Notes: generated by a model not told the origin, from the sequence alone. A stretch of DNA of 64,000 nt from CAIXSC01 sp046349915 (GCA_046349915.1 JAXMBL010000003.1:682001-746000), one strand, 5' to 3'; counted from the first letter of the stretch, positions 27,079-36,817 are shown. Made by a program: numbers and translations.

Positions 27079-27300
27079 ATGTCAAAAAATGAAGAAGCGT
27101 TCGAAGTCAACGGCACGGTGATGCAAGCGTTGGCCAACACTCGGTTCCGAGTTCAGTTGGAGACGGGTGGCGAGGTAATGGCTCACGTGGCGGGGAAGAT
27201 GCGGAAGAACTTCATCCGTATCGTGCCAGGAGACAAAGTACGAGTTGAATTGTCGCCGTACGATCTGACTAAGGGACGAATCGTCTTCCGCGAACGATAA
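27079..27300 (+). CDS. infA: translation initiation factor IF-1
   Basis: 73 residues from the ATG at 27079, which has GGAGG six bases upstream; a longer frame starts at 27034 but would add 15 unrelated residues. The S1/OB fold is complete: EAFEVNGTVMQALANTRF, GGEVMAHVAGKMRKNFIRI and GDKVRVELSPYDLTKGRIVFR are standard IF-1 blocks. IF-1 binds the A site of the 30S subunit during initiation. It stands alone rather than in the secY/rpmJ operon. Confidence 0.97.
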   Translation: MSKNEEAFEVNGTVMQALANTRFRVQLETGGEVMAHVAGKMRKNFIRIVPGDKVRVELSPYDLTKGRIVFRER

Positions 27301-27818
27301 TTCGGCCGTTTCAGGCCTCGTTGAACTGCCAGTGCTTGAACTGCCGGTGCTTGAACTGCCGGTGATCTAAATCGCTCAGTGATCGCCTGTGGTTGGCCGT
27401 AACCACGGAACTTGGGAAAACGAGTGCGATCGGCCTCTGCTGGTATTGAGCACTCAAATACTCGTAGATCCATCTCTCAGGCTCGCTTTTCCCTAGGCGC
27501 CCCATTTTCCTGCCTGAATGAAGGTGTCGAAACCTCGCCAGGGCTGCCCGCCAGATTCCTTTCGGCCCCCATCGACGGACTGGAAGTCCGTCGTACATCG
27601 TCTTTTGAACCTCGTACGGATCTTCCGTGAACTTCGGTGTCCTTCCGTGGCCACTCATCTGACTGCATTCAATCTCAGCTTGTGGCGGCGCCGTTTTGGT
27701 CTTGCTTGTCGTGGTCGATCCGGAACAGAATGCGCGCTTGTCTGAAACCGAGCGGTTAGCGGGCGGGTATGGCCCGTAGAGTCGACCGACAATCTCATCG
27801 TGAAGGGAGTGGCTGGCA
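27301..27818. other. gene-free region with a 15-bp triplicate and one family B palindrome
   Basis: 27324-27366 holds three 15-bp units built on TGAACTGCCGGTGCT. At 27573-27596 there is a family B palindrome (CGACGGACT/GGA/AGTCCGTCG followed by TAC). A minus-strand open frame across this region is produced by these repeats and has no protein-like features. Confidence 0.6.
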
Positions 27819-29534
27819 GTGTCTAACATTGGTTCTGTGGGGGCTTGGGTTCGTCGTCGCGCCGTGGGCGCGGTTCGATTTCTTTCGATCAAGGGCGCTG
27901 CGGCGGCCCTGATCGTCTCATCGGCCTTTTCTGTAGCCTCCTTCTCGGCGGCCACGGCGTCGGCTCAGGACGAGAAGCCGGTGGTGGTGGTCTCAATCAA
28001 CAAGCTCAACGAGTTGATGAGTGACATTGGTGCGTTGAGCGAGGTGGCGAACCAGCAGGACGCGGGTCGATTGGCGCTGGGCATGGCGGGCATTTACACC
28101 GGCGGCCTCGACCGAAACAAACCGGCCGGGGCGTATGTCACGATGGGACCGACCGGCCCGAAGGTGGTTGGTTTCTTGCCCGTGACGAATTTGAAGCAGT
28201 TGCTCGGGACCTATCGCGAGCAAATCGGCTCGCCCCGCGACAAGGGAGATGGAGTGCTGGAAATCGGTGCGGACCGTCCCCAGCCGCTCTATGTCAAGGA
28301 GCAAGGCGGCTGGGCGTTCGTGGTGCAAGATCCGCGGAGTCTGCAAGGGTTGCCCGCCGATCCCACCAAGATGCTGGGCGGACTCGAGTCGAAGTACGAC
28401 ATTGCGATCCAGTTGAATGTCGCCAATATTCCGGCCGAATTGCGCGATTTGGTGGTCAGCCAGATCAAGATGGGCTACGACCAAGCCATGCAGGCTCAGT
28501 CGCGTAATCTGCCGGCCGATCAGCGCGAAGTCGCTAACGAAGTGGGCAAGGCGCTGGTGCAGGGGATTGAAGAGTTTATCGAACAGGCCGAGCAGGTGAC
28601 GGTGGGATTCGCCATCGACGCCACGACCAAGACCACCTCGCTTGAATTGAGCATGACGGCCAAGGAAGGGACCGACTTGGCGAAGCAGATGGTCAGTCTG
28701 TACGACATCCGCTCGCTATTTGCCGCACTGGGTGGCAAGGATCCGGCCGCGAAGGGCAACATTTCCGTCAAGCTGGAAGCCAACGAGATCGCTCAGTTGA
28801 CGGGGTTGCTCAAGATGGCTCGTGAAGGCGCCATGAAGGGAATCGATCAAGATTCGGGCGTCCCCGAAGATAAGCGGGCTGTCTTGAAGGCGGGCGTGAA
28901 CGGAATCTTGGACGTAATCGATGCCACGGTCGCCTCGGGCAAGCTCGACTTTGGCGGCGCCGTGACTCTCGGCGCCGACAGCTCGGACTTGGTGGGCGGC
29001 GCCTACGTGAAGGATGGCGCGAAGCTGGAAAAGGCTGTGAAGAGCTTGGTTGGGCTGGGGAAGGGCGAACCCAATTTTCCGAAGGTCGAGTTGGATGTTG
29101 GCAAGTACAACGGTGTGAATTTCCACCGCTTGGTCATCCCGGCCTCGGAACTTGACCCAAATGCTCGTCGAGTGTTTGGCGATCGTGTGGAACTGGTCAT
29201 TGGGTTTGGCCCCGACCGAGCCATGATTGCCATGGGACGAGACGGACAATCGATCCTCAAGCAGGCCATCGACGCCGGTGGCGCCAATGGCGCTGAGGCG
29301 ATGCCGGTGCAATTTCAGGCCGCTCTGGGCAAGTGGGTGCGGTTCGCCGACAAGATGGACAGCAATGCCAAGTCGCGAGCGCTCGCTTCGGCGGCAGAAA
29401 ACTTGAAGACCAGCGACATCGTGACGATCGCCGTCAAGCCGATTCCTCGTGGCATGGCGTACCGCTATGAATTGTCGAGCGGCGTGATGGAGTTGCTGGG
29501 CGCTGCCGCCAAGGCGGCTCAAGAAAACCCCTAG
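27819..29534 (+). CDS. exported protein of unknown function
   Basis: 571 residues from a GTG start with AAGGGAG nine bases upstream. A long signal peptide (to about residue 48, ending ATASAQD) marks it as secreted. The mature protein is alternating alpha/beta with several conserved-looking segments (VVVVSINKLNELMSDIGAL, LAKQMVSLYDIRSLFAAL, VFGDRVELVIGFGPDRAMIA) and no Cys pair or catalytic motif that I recognise. The layout is compatible with the secreted DUF3352-like families but I cannot assign it. A 12-bp-stem hairpin lies 46 bp after the stop. Confidence 0.7.
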   Translation: MSNIGSVGAWVRRRAVGAVRFLSIKGAAAALIVSSAFSVASFSAATASAQDEKPVVVVSINKLNELMSDIGALSEVANQQDAGRLALGMAGIYTGGLDRNKPAGAYVTMGPTGPKVVGFLPVTNLKQLLGTYREQIGSPRDKGDGVLEIGADRPQPLYVKEQGGWAFVVQDPRSLQGLPADPTKMLGGLESKYDIAIQLNVANIPAELRDLVVSQIKMGYDQAMQAQSRNLPADQREVANEVGKALVQGIEEFIEQAEQVTVGFAIDATTKTTSLELSMTAKEGTDLAKQMVSLYDIRSLFAALGGKDPAAKGNISVKLEANEIAQLTGLLKMAREGAMKGIDQDSGVPEDKRAVLKAGVNGILDVIDATVASGKLDFGGAVTLGADSSDLVGGAYVKDGAKLEKAVKSLVGLGKGEPNFPKVELDVGKYNGVNFHRLVIPASELDPNARRVFGDRVELVIGFGPDRAMIAMGRDGQSILKQAIDAGGANGAEAMPVQFQAALGKWVRFADKMDSNAKSRALASAAENLKTSDIVTIAVKPIPRGMAYRYELSSGVMELLGAAAKAAQENP

Positions 29535-29579
29535 TCCTCGCTCGACGAGACGGTTTGAGGTTTCGCTAAGTTGCCACCA

Positions 29580-29618
29580 GGGCCCTTCGACGGCGTCAAA
29601 ATTGCTGTCGAAGGGCCC
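29580..29618 (+). terminator. hairpin with 12-bp stem downstream of the secreted protein gene
   Basis: Arms GGGCCCTTCGAC and GTCGAAGGGCCC pair perfectly around 15 bases. No clean T tract follows at once; ATTCTTTCG lies ten bases on. It probably ends transcription of 27819-29534. Confidence 0.55.
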
Positions 29619-29648
29619 GTGGCCATTCTTTCGTAGCGTTTCCCCCTT

Positions 29649-30330
29649 GTAGCCCGCTCACTTCGTGAGCGGTCAGCCGCGTGGCGTGCGAACGCCCAAT
29701 GTCGTCAGGCAAGTCTCGTTGCGGGCCGCTTGGCGCAGGGAAAACGCCTCGATGCGGAGCGGGTCGACGGACTGGAAGTCCGTCGTACAAAGTAGCCCGC
29801 TCACTTCGTGAGCGGTCAGCCGCGTGTCGTGCGAGCGCCCAATGTCGTCAGGCAAGTCTCGTTGCGGGCCGCTTGGCGCAGGGAAAACGCCTCGATGCGG
29901 AGCGGGTCGACGGACTGGAAGTCCGTCGTACAAAGTAGCCCGCTCACTTCGTGAGCGGTCAGCCGCGTGTCGTGCGAGCGCCCAATGTCGTCAGGCAAGT
30001 CTCGTTGCGGGCCGCTTGGCGCTGGGAAAACGCCTCGGTGCGGAGCGGGTCGACGGACTGGAAGTCCGTCGTACAAAGTAGCCCGCTCACTTCGTGAGCG
30101 GTCAGCCGCGTGTCGTGCGAGCCAATGTCGTCAGGCAAGTCTCGTTGCGGGCCGCTTGGCGCACGCCTCGATGCGGAACGGACTGGAAGTCCGTCGTATT
30201 CACTTCGTGAGCGGTCAGCCGCGTGTCGTGCGATCGCCCGATGACGTCAGGCAAGTCTCGTTGCGAGCCGCTTGGCGCTGGGAAAACGCCTCGGTGCGGA
30301 GCGGGTCGACGGACTGGAAGTCCGTCGTAC
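29649..30330 (+). repeat. tandem array of five 143-bp units, each holding two different REP-like palindromes
   Basis: Units begin with GTAGCCCGCTCAC at 29649, 29792, 29935 and 30078, a period of exactly 143 bp; a fifth, left-truncated unit begins near 30199. The first three are almost identical. Unit 4 has several small deletions (about 120 bp). Each unit opens with a family D palindrome (CCGCTCAC/TTC/GTGAGCGG) and closes with a family B palindrome (CGACGGACT/GGA/AGTCCGTCG), with about 90 bp of invariant spacer between. Short open frames in the array are repeat artefacts. Confidence 0.9.
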
Positions 30331-30439
30331 GGGACCGAATCCCGCGGAACGGGCCTGCTACGGCTTGGCGGAGTGGGACTGGGGCGATTAAGTTCAAGGT
30401 TCACCAACCAACTGTTTTGACTCGAGGAATTATTCAGCC

Positions 30440-31711
30440 ATGCCTACGGTGGGTCCATTCGTTACGGAGCGACAAGAGATTGCGGGAGTGAACGTCGCCG
30501 AGTTAGCCAAGCGCTACGGCACGCCGACCTATGTTTATGACGCGGCCAAGGTGGTCGAACGGATTAACGACCTCAAGAAGTTCGACGTCATTCGCTACGC
30601 ACAAAAAGCGTGCTCGAACTTAGCGATCCTCTCGCTCGCTCGCCGGCATGGCGTCGTGGTCGACGCGGTGAGCGCGGGGGAGATTCAGCGAGCGATCGCG
30701 GCTGGGTATCCTACTCACGGCGATCCCCATCCGATCGTCTACACGGCCGATATCTTCGATCGCGAGGCGTTGGAGCTGGTCGCAACATTGGGACTCCCCG
30801 TCAACGTCGGGTCGATCGACATGATCGACCAATTGGGCGCTCGGGCGCCCGGCGCCAACGTCACGCTCCGCATCAATCCCGGCTTCGGTCATGGCCATAG
30901 TCAAAAGACCAACACGGGGGGACAGCAGTCCAAGCATGGAATCTGGCACGAACTGCTGAGCGAGTGTCTTCAGCGCTGTGATCGCAACGGGTTGTCGATC
31001 ACCGGCGTTCACATGCACATCGGGTCGGGAACGGACCTCGAGCACTTGGCTCAAGTGTGCGGGTCGCTGGAAAACGCCGTGTTGGAAGTGGGGCGGAGCG
31101 TCACCACGATCAGCGCGGGCGGCGGTCTCCCGATCCCCTATCATGCCAAGCAGTCGTACGTTGATCTCGACAAGTATTTCGAACTGTGGGATGCCACTCG
31201 CCGTCGACTCGAAGAGAAGTTGGGGCACAAACTGAGTCTCGAGATTGAACCGGGGCGATACTTGGTGGCGGAGAGCGGCTACTTGGTCACCGAGATCCGC
31301 GCCGTCAAGCAGCAAGGCAACAACACGTTCTACTTGGTGGATGCTGGTTTCAATAACCTGGCACGCCCGATTCTCTACGGATCGTATCATCCGATGTCGA
31401 TTGCTCGAGCCTCGGGCGCCATGGGCGGCGAACAGGCCGAGGTGATCGTCGGCGGGCCGCTCTGCGAGTCGGGTGACATTTTCACTCAAGAAGAAGGCGG
31501 CTTCGTGAAGACTCGCAATTTGCCGGTCGCGAAGGTGGGCGATTATCTGGTGATCGAGTGTGCTGGTGCGTACGGGTTCGTCATGGCCTCGAACTACAAC
31601 TCGAAGCCGTTGGCGGCCGAGGTGTTGATTGCAGCTGGTCAACCGCACTTGGTGCGAGCTCGACAGACCTTCGCCGACTTAATTCATGGCGAGATGATCC
31701 CGTCCATTTAG
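30440..31711 (+). CDS. lysA: diaminopimelate decarboxylase
   Basis: A 423-residue PLP enzyme that converts meso-diaminopimelate to lysine. Lys56 in YAQKACSNL binds PLP. HMHIGSGTDLEHL and the Gly-rich GGGLPIPYH are the alanine-racemase-barrel motifs. EPGRYLVAESGYLVTEI and CESGDIF (Cys342, the substrate-side active-site Cys from the neighbouring subunit) are also present. The length is normal. AGGA lies about 13 bases before the ATG. It follows the 143-bp array and precedes a PSCyt1 gene by 45 bp; no other lysine gene is near. Confidence 0.94.
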   Translation: MPTVGPFVTERQEIAGVNVAELAKRYGTPTYVYDAAKVVERINDLKKFDVIRYAQKACSNLAILSLARRHGVVVDAVSAGEIQRAIAAGYPTHGDPHPIVYTADIFDREALELVATLGLPVNVGSIDMIDQLGARAPGANVTLRINPGFGHGHSQKTNTGGQQSKHGIWHELLSECLQRCDRNGLSITGVHMHIGSGTDLEHLAQVCGSLENAVLEVGRSVTTISAGGGLPIPYHAKQSYVDLDKYFELWDATRRRLEEKLGHKLSLEIEPGRYLVAESGYLVTEIRAVKQQGNNTFYLVDAGFNNLARPILYGSYHPMSIARASGAMGGEQAEVIVGGPLCESGDIFTQEEGGFVKTRNLPVAKVGDYLVIECAGAYGFVMASNYNSKPLAAEVLIAAGQPHLVRARQTFADLIHGEMIPSI

Positions 31712-31756
31712 CCGACGATTTTGCGAACGGGTCGGTAGGCGTCAAGGGAGCGAACC

Positions 31757-34700
31757 ATGAGCAAGCGGATCGTTAAACTGTGCCTACTGACCCTGGCCTA
31801 CGCGTGGCTCGCACCGCATCCATTGCCATCGGCCGGAGCAGAACCAGCGCCAACCTTCGACCGCGATATCGCTCCTCTGATCGCTCGGCGCTGCGCCGAG
31901 TGCCATAACAGCACCGACAAAAAGGGCGGCCTCGATCTCACTCGCAAGGAAGCGGCGCTGAAGGGAGGGGATGGCGGCGTCGCGATCGTTGTCGGCAAGC
32001 CGGACGATAGTTCGGTTTGGCAGCGAGTGGAAACGGATGAGATGCCTCCCAAGCATCCGTTGTCGGAGGAGGAGAAGAAACAACTGCGAGCTTGGATTGC
32101 GGATGGTGCTCGCTGGGGCGTCGATCCAATCGATCCGTTTAAGTATTCGAGTGAACGACGCGGGGGATATGACTGGTGGTCGTTCCAGCCGCTGCGAGTG
32201 GCGACGCCGCCAGAGTCCTCGACTGCTCGCAATGCAATCGACTCCTTCATCGACGCCGAACTTCGTCGCCGGAAGCTGGCGGTTTCGCCGCCCGCGGACC
32301 CACGCGTGCTGGCGCGGCGAGTGCATTTCGATTTGCTGGGCTTGCCTCCCTCGCCGGAATTGCTCGACGAATTTGTGGGCGAATCGAATCGTGGGGAGCC
32401 CGATGCTTACGAACGGCTGGTCGATCGGCTTTTGGCGCGGCCCGAATTCGGCGAACGTTGGGCTCGACATTGGCTCGATGTGGCCCACTTCGGCGAGAGT
32501 GATGGCTTTGAGTATGACCGCTTGCGTCCCAATGCTTGGCCCTATCGCGACTGGGTCATCGGGGCCTTGAATCGCGATATGCCTTACGACGAGTTTGCTC
32601 GCTTGCAAGTCGCGGGCGACGTTTTGCGCCCCGACGATCCACAAGGGGCTATCGCGACCGGATTCTTGGTCGGCGGTGCTCACGACGCATTGATGCCTGC
32701 CGTCGAGTTGATGCGGCAGATCATGCGGCAAGATGAACTCGAGGACTTGGTGGGAACGTTTTCGCAGACGTTCCTGGGATTAACGGTGCACTGCGGACGT
32801 TGCCACGACCACAAGTTCGATCCTATTCGCCAAACCGACTACTACGGGATCGCCTCGGCCCTGGGAGGCGTCAAGCGAGGCGAACGCCCATTGTCGCCAT
32901 CGTCGGCCGGAGTTGTCGCGGAACTTCAAGTTCGCTCGCTCGAAAAGGAACTCAAGGAGCTCGAGGAGCCAGCGCGAGCCGCGATTCTCGCGCGACGACG
33001 AGCCAGCTTGCGCGATGCGGGCGAGCGACCTCAAGCAGTACCGCAGCCGATCGCGGCCTGGGACTTCACTAAGGATCTACGCGATCAGGTGGGCGCTGCG
33101 CATGGGGCCGCGCATGGCATGGCGCGTCGAGATCAGGCAGGTTTGGTGGTGGATGGACAGCAGGGTTACGTCGCCACCGCACCCCTGGAGAAATCTCTGA
33201 CTGCCAAGACTTTGTCCGCGGTCGTGAAACTCGCCAACCTTACGCAACGGGGCGGGGGAGTGATCACGGTTCAGACCTTGGACGGCCAGTTTTTCGACTC
33301 GATTGTGTTTGGGGAACAAGAGCCCGCGCGGTGGATGGCGGGGAGCAACAACTTTGCTCGCACGCAATCACTCCAAGGGCCGGAGGAGACGCGAGCCGCG
33401 GCCGAGCCAGTGCATTTGGCTTGGGTAAATGAATCTTCGGGCGTGATTACGGGCTATGTGCGAGGTCGTCCCTACGGTAGTCCCTACAAGACGACAGTGC
33501 AGTTGTACGAGGCAGGTAAGTCGCAGGTCGTTTTCGGGATGAGGCACTCGCCGCCCGGTGGCAATCGTATGTTGGCGGGCACGCTGCTGCGGGCCGCTCT
33601 GTACGATCGAGCCTTGTCCGCGGAAGAAGTCGGCGTCGTTGCGGCCGCGGCGGGAACCTTGACAGATTATGTGAGCGAAGAAGATCTGGCGAAGGAGTTA
33701 GGCTCGACGGGGGGAGCACAACGCGAGTCGCTTAAGACTCGTATAGCGGCCCTGCGCGACACGGTACAGCGAGCGAAGTCGGGGCGAGTGTTCGCGATTA
33801 CTCCTCAAGCAGCGCCGGTTGCTCATGTGCTGGTGCGCGGCAATCCGCGTCAACCGGCGGAAGCTGTTTCGGCGAGTGGCTTGACATCGCTCGCAGGCGC
33901 CAATCCAAACTTTGGACTCGCCCCCGACGCTCCTGAGGCCCAACGTCGCACACGTTTGGTTGAATGGCTGACCGATCCCCGCAATCCGTTGTTTAGCCGC
34001 ACGATGGTGAATCGCCTGTGGCATCACCATTATGGCGCGGGGTTGGTGGCGACGCCGAATGATTTGGGCTTCAGTGGAGGCTTGCCTTCGCATCCAGAGT
34101 TGCTGGATTGGATGGCGGGCGAGTTGGTGCGAGTTGATTTTTCATTGAAACGATTGCATCGCGAGCAGGTATTGGCGGCGGCCTATCGACGGTCCTCGGC
34201 TCCCCGCACCGATGCGTTGGCTGTGGACGCGGACAACCGTTGGTGGTGGCGAATGAATCCACGGCGTTTGGAAGCCGAGGCGGTGCGGGATGCGATGCTA
34301 GCGATTTCAGGACAATTGAATCGCGAGATGGGAGGGCCTGGATATCACGACTTCCGTCCATTCTTGCGCGGCGGCACTCAATTCTACGAACCACTCGACC
34401 CAGTCGGATCGCCGTTCCAGCGCCGCAGCGTCTATCGCACCTGGGCTCGCGGCGGCCACAATCGACTGCTCGACACCTTCGACTGCCCCGATCCCTCCAC
34501 CAGCACCCCGAAGCGGAGCGTGACGACGACTCCCTTGCAGGCACTGGCCCTGTTGAACAATTCGTTCGTTCTGCGAATGGCCGACTCGTTGGCCGACGAT
34601 GTGATTCGTGCGAGCGGTAAGTCAGCGGCCGACTCGAAGCTGGAGGATTTGGTCCCGGAGATGTTCGAGCGGGCGTATGGTCGACGACCGCAGGGAGAAG

Positions 34701-34795
34701 AGGCGACGACAAGCGTCGAATTTGCAAGAAAACACGGATTGCCAGCGCTAGCTCGGGTGTTGCTGAACACAAACGCATTTGTGTACGTGGAGTAG
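31757..34795 (+). CDS. PSCyt1-DUF1549-LamG-like-DUF1553 protein
   Basis: A 1012-residue exported protein. A signal peptide (LCLLTLAYAWLAPHPLPSAGA) is followed by PSCyt1 with the haem site C46-A-E-C49-H50 and DEMPPKHP. DUF1549 (about 160-375) contains CGRCHDHKFDP. An inserted beta-rich, LamG/concanavalin-like segment (about 430-625, from PIAAWDF to LYDRALSAEEV) follows, and DUF1553 (about 720-1000) ends in LLNTNAFVYVE. AAGGGAG lies seven bases before the ATG. Compared with the protein at 4262-6892 it carries the extra lectin-like insert, which may bind a polysaccharide. A DUF1501 gene follows after a 500-bp gap rich in palindromes. Confidence 0.92.
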   Translation: MSKRIVKLCLLTLAYAWLAPHPLPSAGAEPAPTFDRDIAPLIARRCAECHNSTDKKGGLDLTRKEAALKGGDGGVAIVVGKPDDSSVWQRVETDEMPPKHPLSEEEKKQLRAWIADGARWGVDPIDPFKYSSERRGGYDWWSFQPLRVATPPESSTARNAIDSFIDAELRRRKLAVSPPADPRVLARRVHFDLLGLPPSPELLDEFVGESNRGEPDAYERLVDRLLARPEFGERWARHWLDVAHFGESDGFEYDRLRPNAWPYRDWVIGALNRDMPYDEFARLQVAGDVLRPDDPQGAIATGFLVGGAHDALMPAVELMRQIMRQDELEDLVGTFSQTFLGLTVHCGRCHDHKFDPIRQTDYYGIASALGGVKRGERPLSPSSAGVVAELQVRSLEKELKELEEPARAAILARRRASLRDAGERPQAVPQPIAAWDFTKDLRDQVGAAHGAAHGMARRDQAGLVVDGQQGYVATAPLEKSLTAKTLSAVVKLANLTQRGGGVITVQTLDGQFFDSIVFGEQEPARWMAGSNNFARTQSLQGPEETRAAAEPVHLAWVNESSGVITGYVRGRPYGSPYKTTVQLYEAGKSQVVFGMRHSPPGGNRMLAGTLLRAALYDRALSAEEVGVVAAAAGTLTDYVSEEDLAKELGSTGGAQRESLKTRIAALRDTVQRAKSGRVFAITPQAAPVAHVLVRGNPRQPAEAVSASGLTSLAGANPNFGLAPDAPEAQRRTRLVEWLTDPRNPLFSRTMVNRLWHHHYGAGLVATPNDLGFSGGLPSHPELLDWMAGELVRVDFSLKRLHREQVLAAAYRRSSAPRTDALAVDADNRWWWRMNPRRLEAEAVRDAMLAISGQLNREMGGPGYHDFRPFLRGGTQFYEPLDPVGSPFQRRSVYRTWARGGHNRLLDTFDCPDPSTSTPKRSVTTTPLQALALLNNSFVLRMADSLADDVIRASGKSAADSKLEDLVPEMFERAYGRRPQGEEATTSVEFARKHGLPALARVLLNTNAFVYVE

Positions 34796-35296
34796 GTAGT
34801 CTTTAGGTGGGGCAGGTTTTCAACCTGCCCGGTGCACCGATAAGTGGGGCAGGTTTTCAACCTGCCTGGTACGCCGAAAAGTGGGGCAGGTTTTCAACCT
34901 GCCCGGCCCACCGAACCAGCTTGCCAAACCGAAACCGCATTCAACACACTGTAATCTCGCTCGGCAGATTGAAGCCAATTGGCACATTGAACCCACTTAG
35001 CCGGTTGTTTCCCTACCCGGCAGGTTGAAAACCTACTCCATCCGGCAGGTTGAAAACCTGCCCCACTTGGCCAAGTTTAAAACCTGCCCCACGAGGAGTC
35101 CTCGCACATAATCGAGCAAGTCCTGGGACTTGCCTGACTTTTGTCCCGCAAAGATTGACGTTCGTGGATGGGATGATTTAGACTTAAGGCGGTTTGAACC
35201 GAAGACTTACCTGCGGGAATCGAGTGTCCTGACTGGTACACTGCTGGGCCCGCGAGTTGCTTGATTTTGGTCGATCTTTACGTCGGAGAGTGATTC
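34796..35296. repeat. two convergent arrays of family A palindromes in a 501-bp gap
   Basis: Three forward copies (near 34808, 34845 and 34881, about 36 bp apart) are followed by reverse-orientation copies near 35018, 35043 and 35070. In between (34960-35015) are recognisable decayed relatives such as GGCAGATTGAAGCC and GGCACATTGAACCC. The best copies keep perfect 9-nt arms. 35100-35296 carries no repeat and must hold the promoter of the DUF1501 gene. Confidence 0.8.
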
Positions 35297-36769
35297 ATGC
35301 TCGTGATTCCCGGACAGCCCGGTAAAGACTTGTGCGATCGCCACTTGGGAGTGACTCGCCGAGACATTCTGCGGGTCGGTGGATCGGCCTTTTTGGGTAT
35401 GTCGTTAGCGCAAATGCTGGAGTTGCAGCAAGCGAAGGCGGCGGAGACCAGTTCAGCAGGGGGGCCGGGGTGGAATCGCGCGAAGAGCGTGATCATGGTC
35501 TACCTGCAAGGCGGCCCGAGTCATCTGGACTTGTGGGACCCGAAGGACGACGTGCCGGACAATGTGCGCAGTCCATTTAAGCGAGCGGCCTCGAAGGTGC
35601 CGGGCATGGATGTGACGGAATTGTTGCCGAAGATGGCTCAAGTGACCGACAAGCTGACGATGATTCGGTCGATGAGCTACACGCCGGTCGGATTGTTCAA
35701 CCACACGGCGGCCATTTATCAGATTCACACCGGTTACACGGCGGATAAGGTGAGTCCCTCGGGGCAATTGGAACCACCGACGCCGAAGGACTTCCCCAAC
35801 TTTGGTTCGAACATCATTCGGCTCAAGCCGCCCACGGTGCCGATGTTGCCGTTCGTGATGTTGCCTCGCCCGTTGCAGGAGAGCAACGTGGTGAACAAGT
35901 CGGGGACAGCGGGCTTTTTGGGTCGGCAATATGATCCGTACTACTTGTTCCCGCCCGGCGACGACATGGACATGGACAAGATGTCCAAGATTCGGATCGA
36001 CGATCTGAAGCTGCGGCCCGAGGTGTCGGAGAATCGGCTGGAGCGTCGAGCTCGCTTGCGCGACTTGATCAACAAGGGGATGCCCGAGGTCGACGCGGCG
36101 GTGAAGAAATTCGAGTTGAACAAGTACTACGAGACGGCGATTGATTTGGTGGTGTCCGGCCGTGCTCGGGACGCGTTCGATCTGTCGAAGGAAAACGACG
36201 CGATGCGCGAGCGATATGGCCGGAACACGTTCGGTCAGAGTTGCTTGTTGGCCCGGCGTTTGGTGGAAGCGGGTACTCGAGTGGTCGAGGTGATTTGGCC
36301 GAAGGTCGCCAACTCGGATAACCATTCGTGGGACGTTCACACCGGGTTGGGGGCGCGAATGCGCAACCAGTCGGCGCCTATGCTCGACTCGGGCTTGTCG
36401 GCCTTGATCTCGGATTTGGATGATCGAGGCATGCTGGATGATACGTTGGTGGTAGCGATCGGCGAGTTTGGGCGGAGCCCTCAGCGAGGTGTCAGCACCT
36501 CGGGCAATTCCAATTCGGACGATGGTCGCGATCACTGGCCATATTGCTATACGGCCGTGGCCGCCGGCGCTGGCATTCGACGCGGCTTTGTGTACGGCGA
36601 GTCGGACCAGACCGGTTCCGCGCCGGTGGAGACGCCGGTGCATCCGATCGAGTTGTTGGCGACGGTCTATCATGCGGTCGGCATCGACCCGATGACCGTG
36701 GTGTACAACCACCTGAATCAGCCGCGCGAGTTGGTGAAAGCGGCGCCGGTGACTGGGCTGTTCGCCTAG
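35297..36769 (+). CDS. DUF1501 family protein, Tat-exported
   Basis: A 490-residue DUF1501 protein. A Tat signal (VTRRDILRVGGSAFLGMSLA, about 19-38) follows a short polar lead, and GGAGAG lies six bases before the ATG. Family blocks include VIMVYLQGGPSHLDLWDPK, TMIRSMSYTP, FGQSCLLARRLVEAGTRVVEV, NHSWDVH and GRDHWPYCY. It is the functional partner type of the PSCyt1 gene at 31757-34795, although the two are separated here by 501 bp. The reaction is unknown. A perfect terminator hairpin follows 21 bp after the stop. Confidence 0.92.
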   Translation: MLVIPGQPGKDLCDRHLGVTRRDILRVGGSAFLGMSLAQMLELQQAKAAETSSAGGPGWNRAKSVIMVYLQGGPSHLDLWDPKDDVPDNVRSPFKRAASKVPGMDVTELLPKMAQVTDKLTMIRSMSYTPVGLFNHTAAIYQIHTGYTADKVSPSGQLEPPTPKDFPNFGSNIIRLKPPTVPMLPFVMLPRPLQESNVVNKSGTAGFLGRQYDPYYLFPPGDDMDMDKMSKIRIDDLKLRPEVSENRLERRARLRDLINKGMPEVDAAVKKFELNKYYETAIDLVVSGRARDAFDLSKENDAMRERYGRNTFGQSCLLARRLVEAGTRVVEVIWPKVANSDNHSWDVHTGLGARMRNQSAPMLDSGLSALISDLDDRGMLDDTLVVAIGEFGRSPQRGVSTSGNSNSDDGRDHWPYCYTAVAAGAGIRRGFVYGESDQTGSAPVETPVHPIELLATVYHAVGIDPMTVVYNHLNQPRELVKAAPVTGLFA

Positions 36770-36790
36770 ATCGCAAGTTAGCGACGTCTA

Positions 36791-36817
36791 AGCCCAGTCG
36801 AGCAAGACTGGGCTTTC
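36791..36817 (+). terminator. terminator of the DUF1501 gene
   Basis: Perfect 9-bp stem AGCCCAGTC/GACTGGGCT with a 6-base loop GAGCAA, ending in TTT. It lies 21 bp after the stop at 36769. Confidence 0.7.

Noticed and set aside
27311..27955. 214-residue minus-strand open frame downstream of infA
   Set aside because: It is built from a 15-bp triplicate and a family B palindrome and crosses the start of the next gene on the other strand.
29649..30330. CRISPR array
   Set aside because: Units are 143 bp and repeat in full without unique spacers, and no cas gene is nearby.
29649..30420. Many similar ~60-175-residue open frames on both strands (with peptides such as DGLEVRRT or TTDFQSV)
   Set aside because: They are translations of the 143-bp repeats and palindromes. 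The same peptides recur wherever the palindromes occur and no ribosome-binding site is tied to them.
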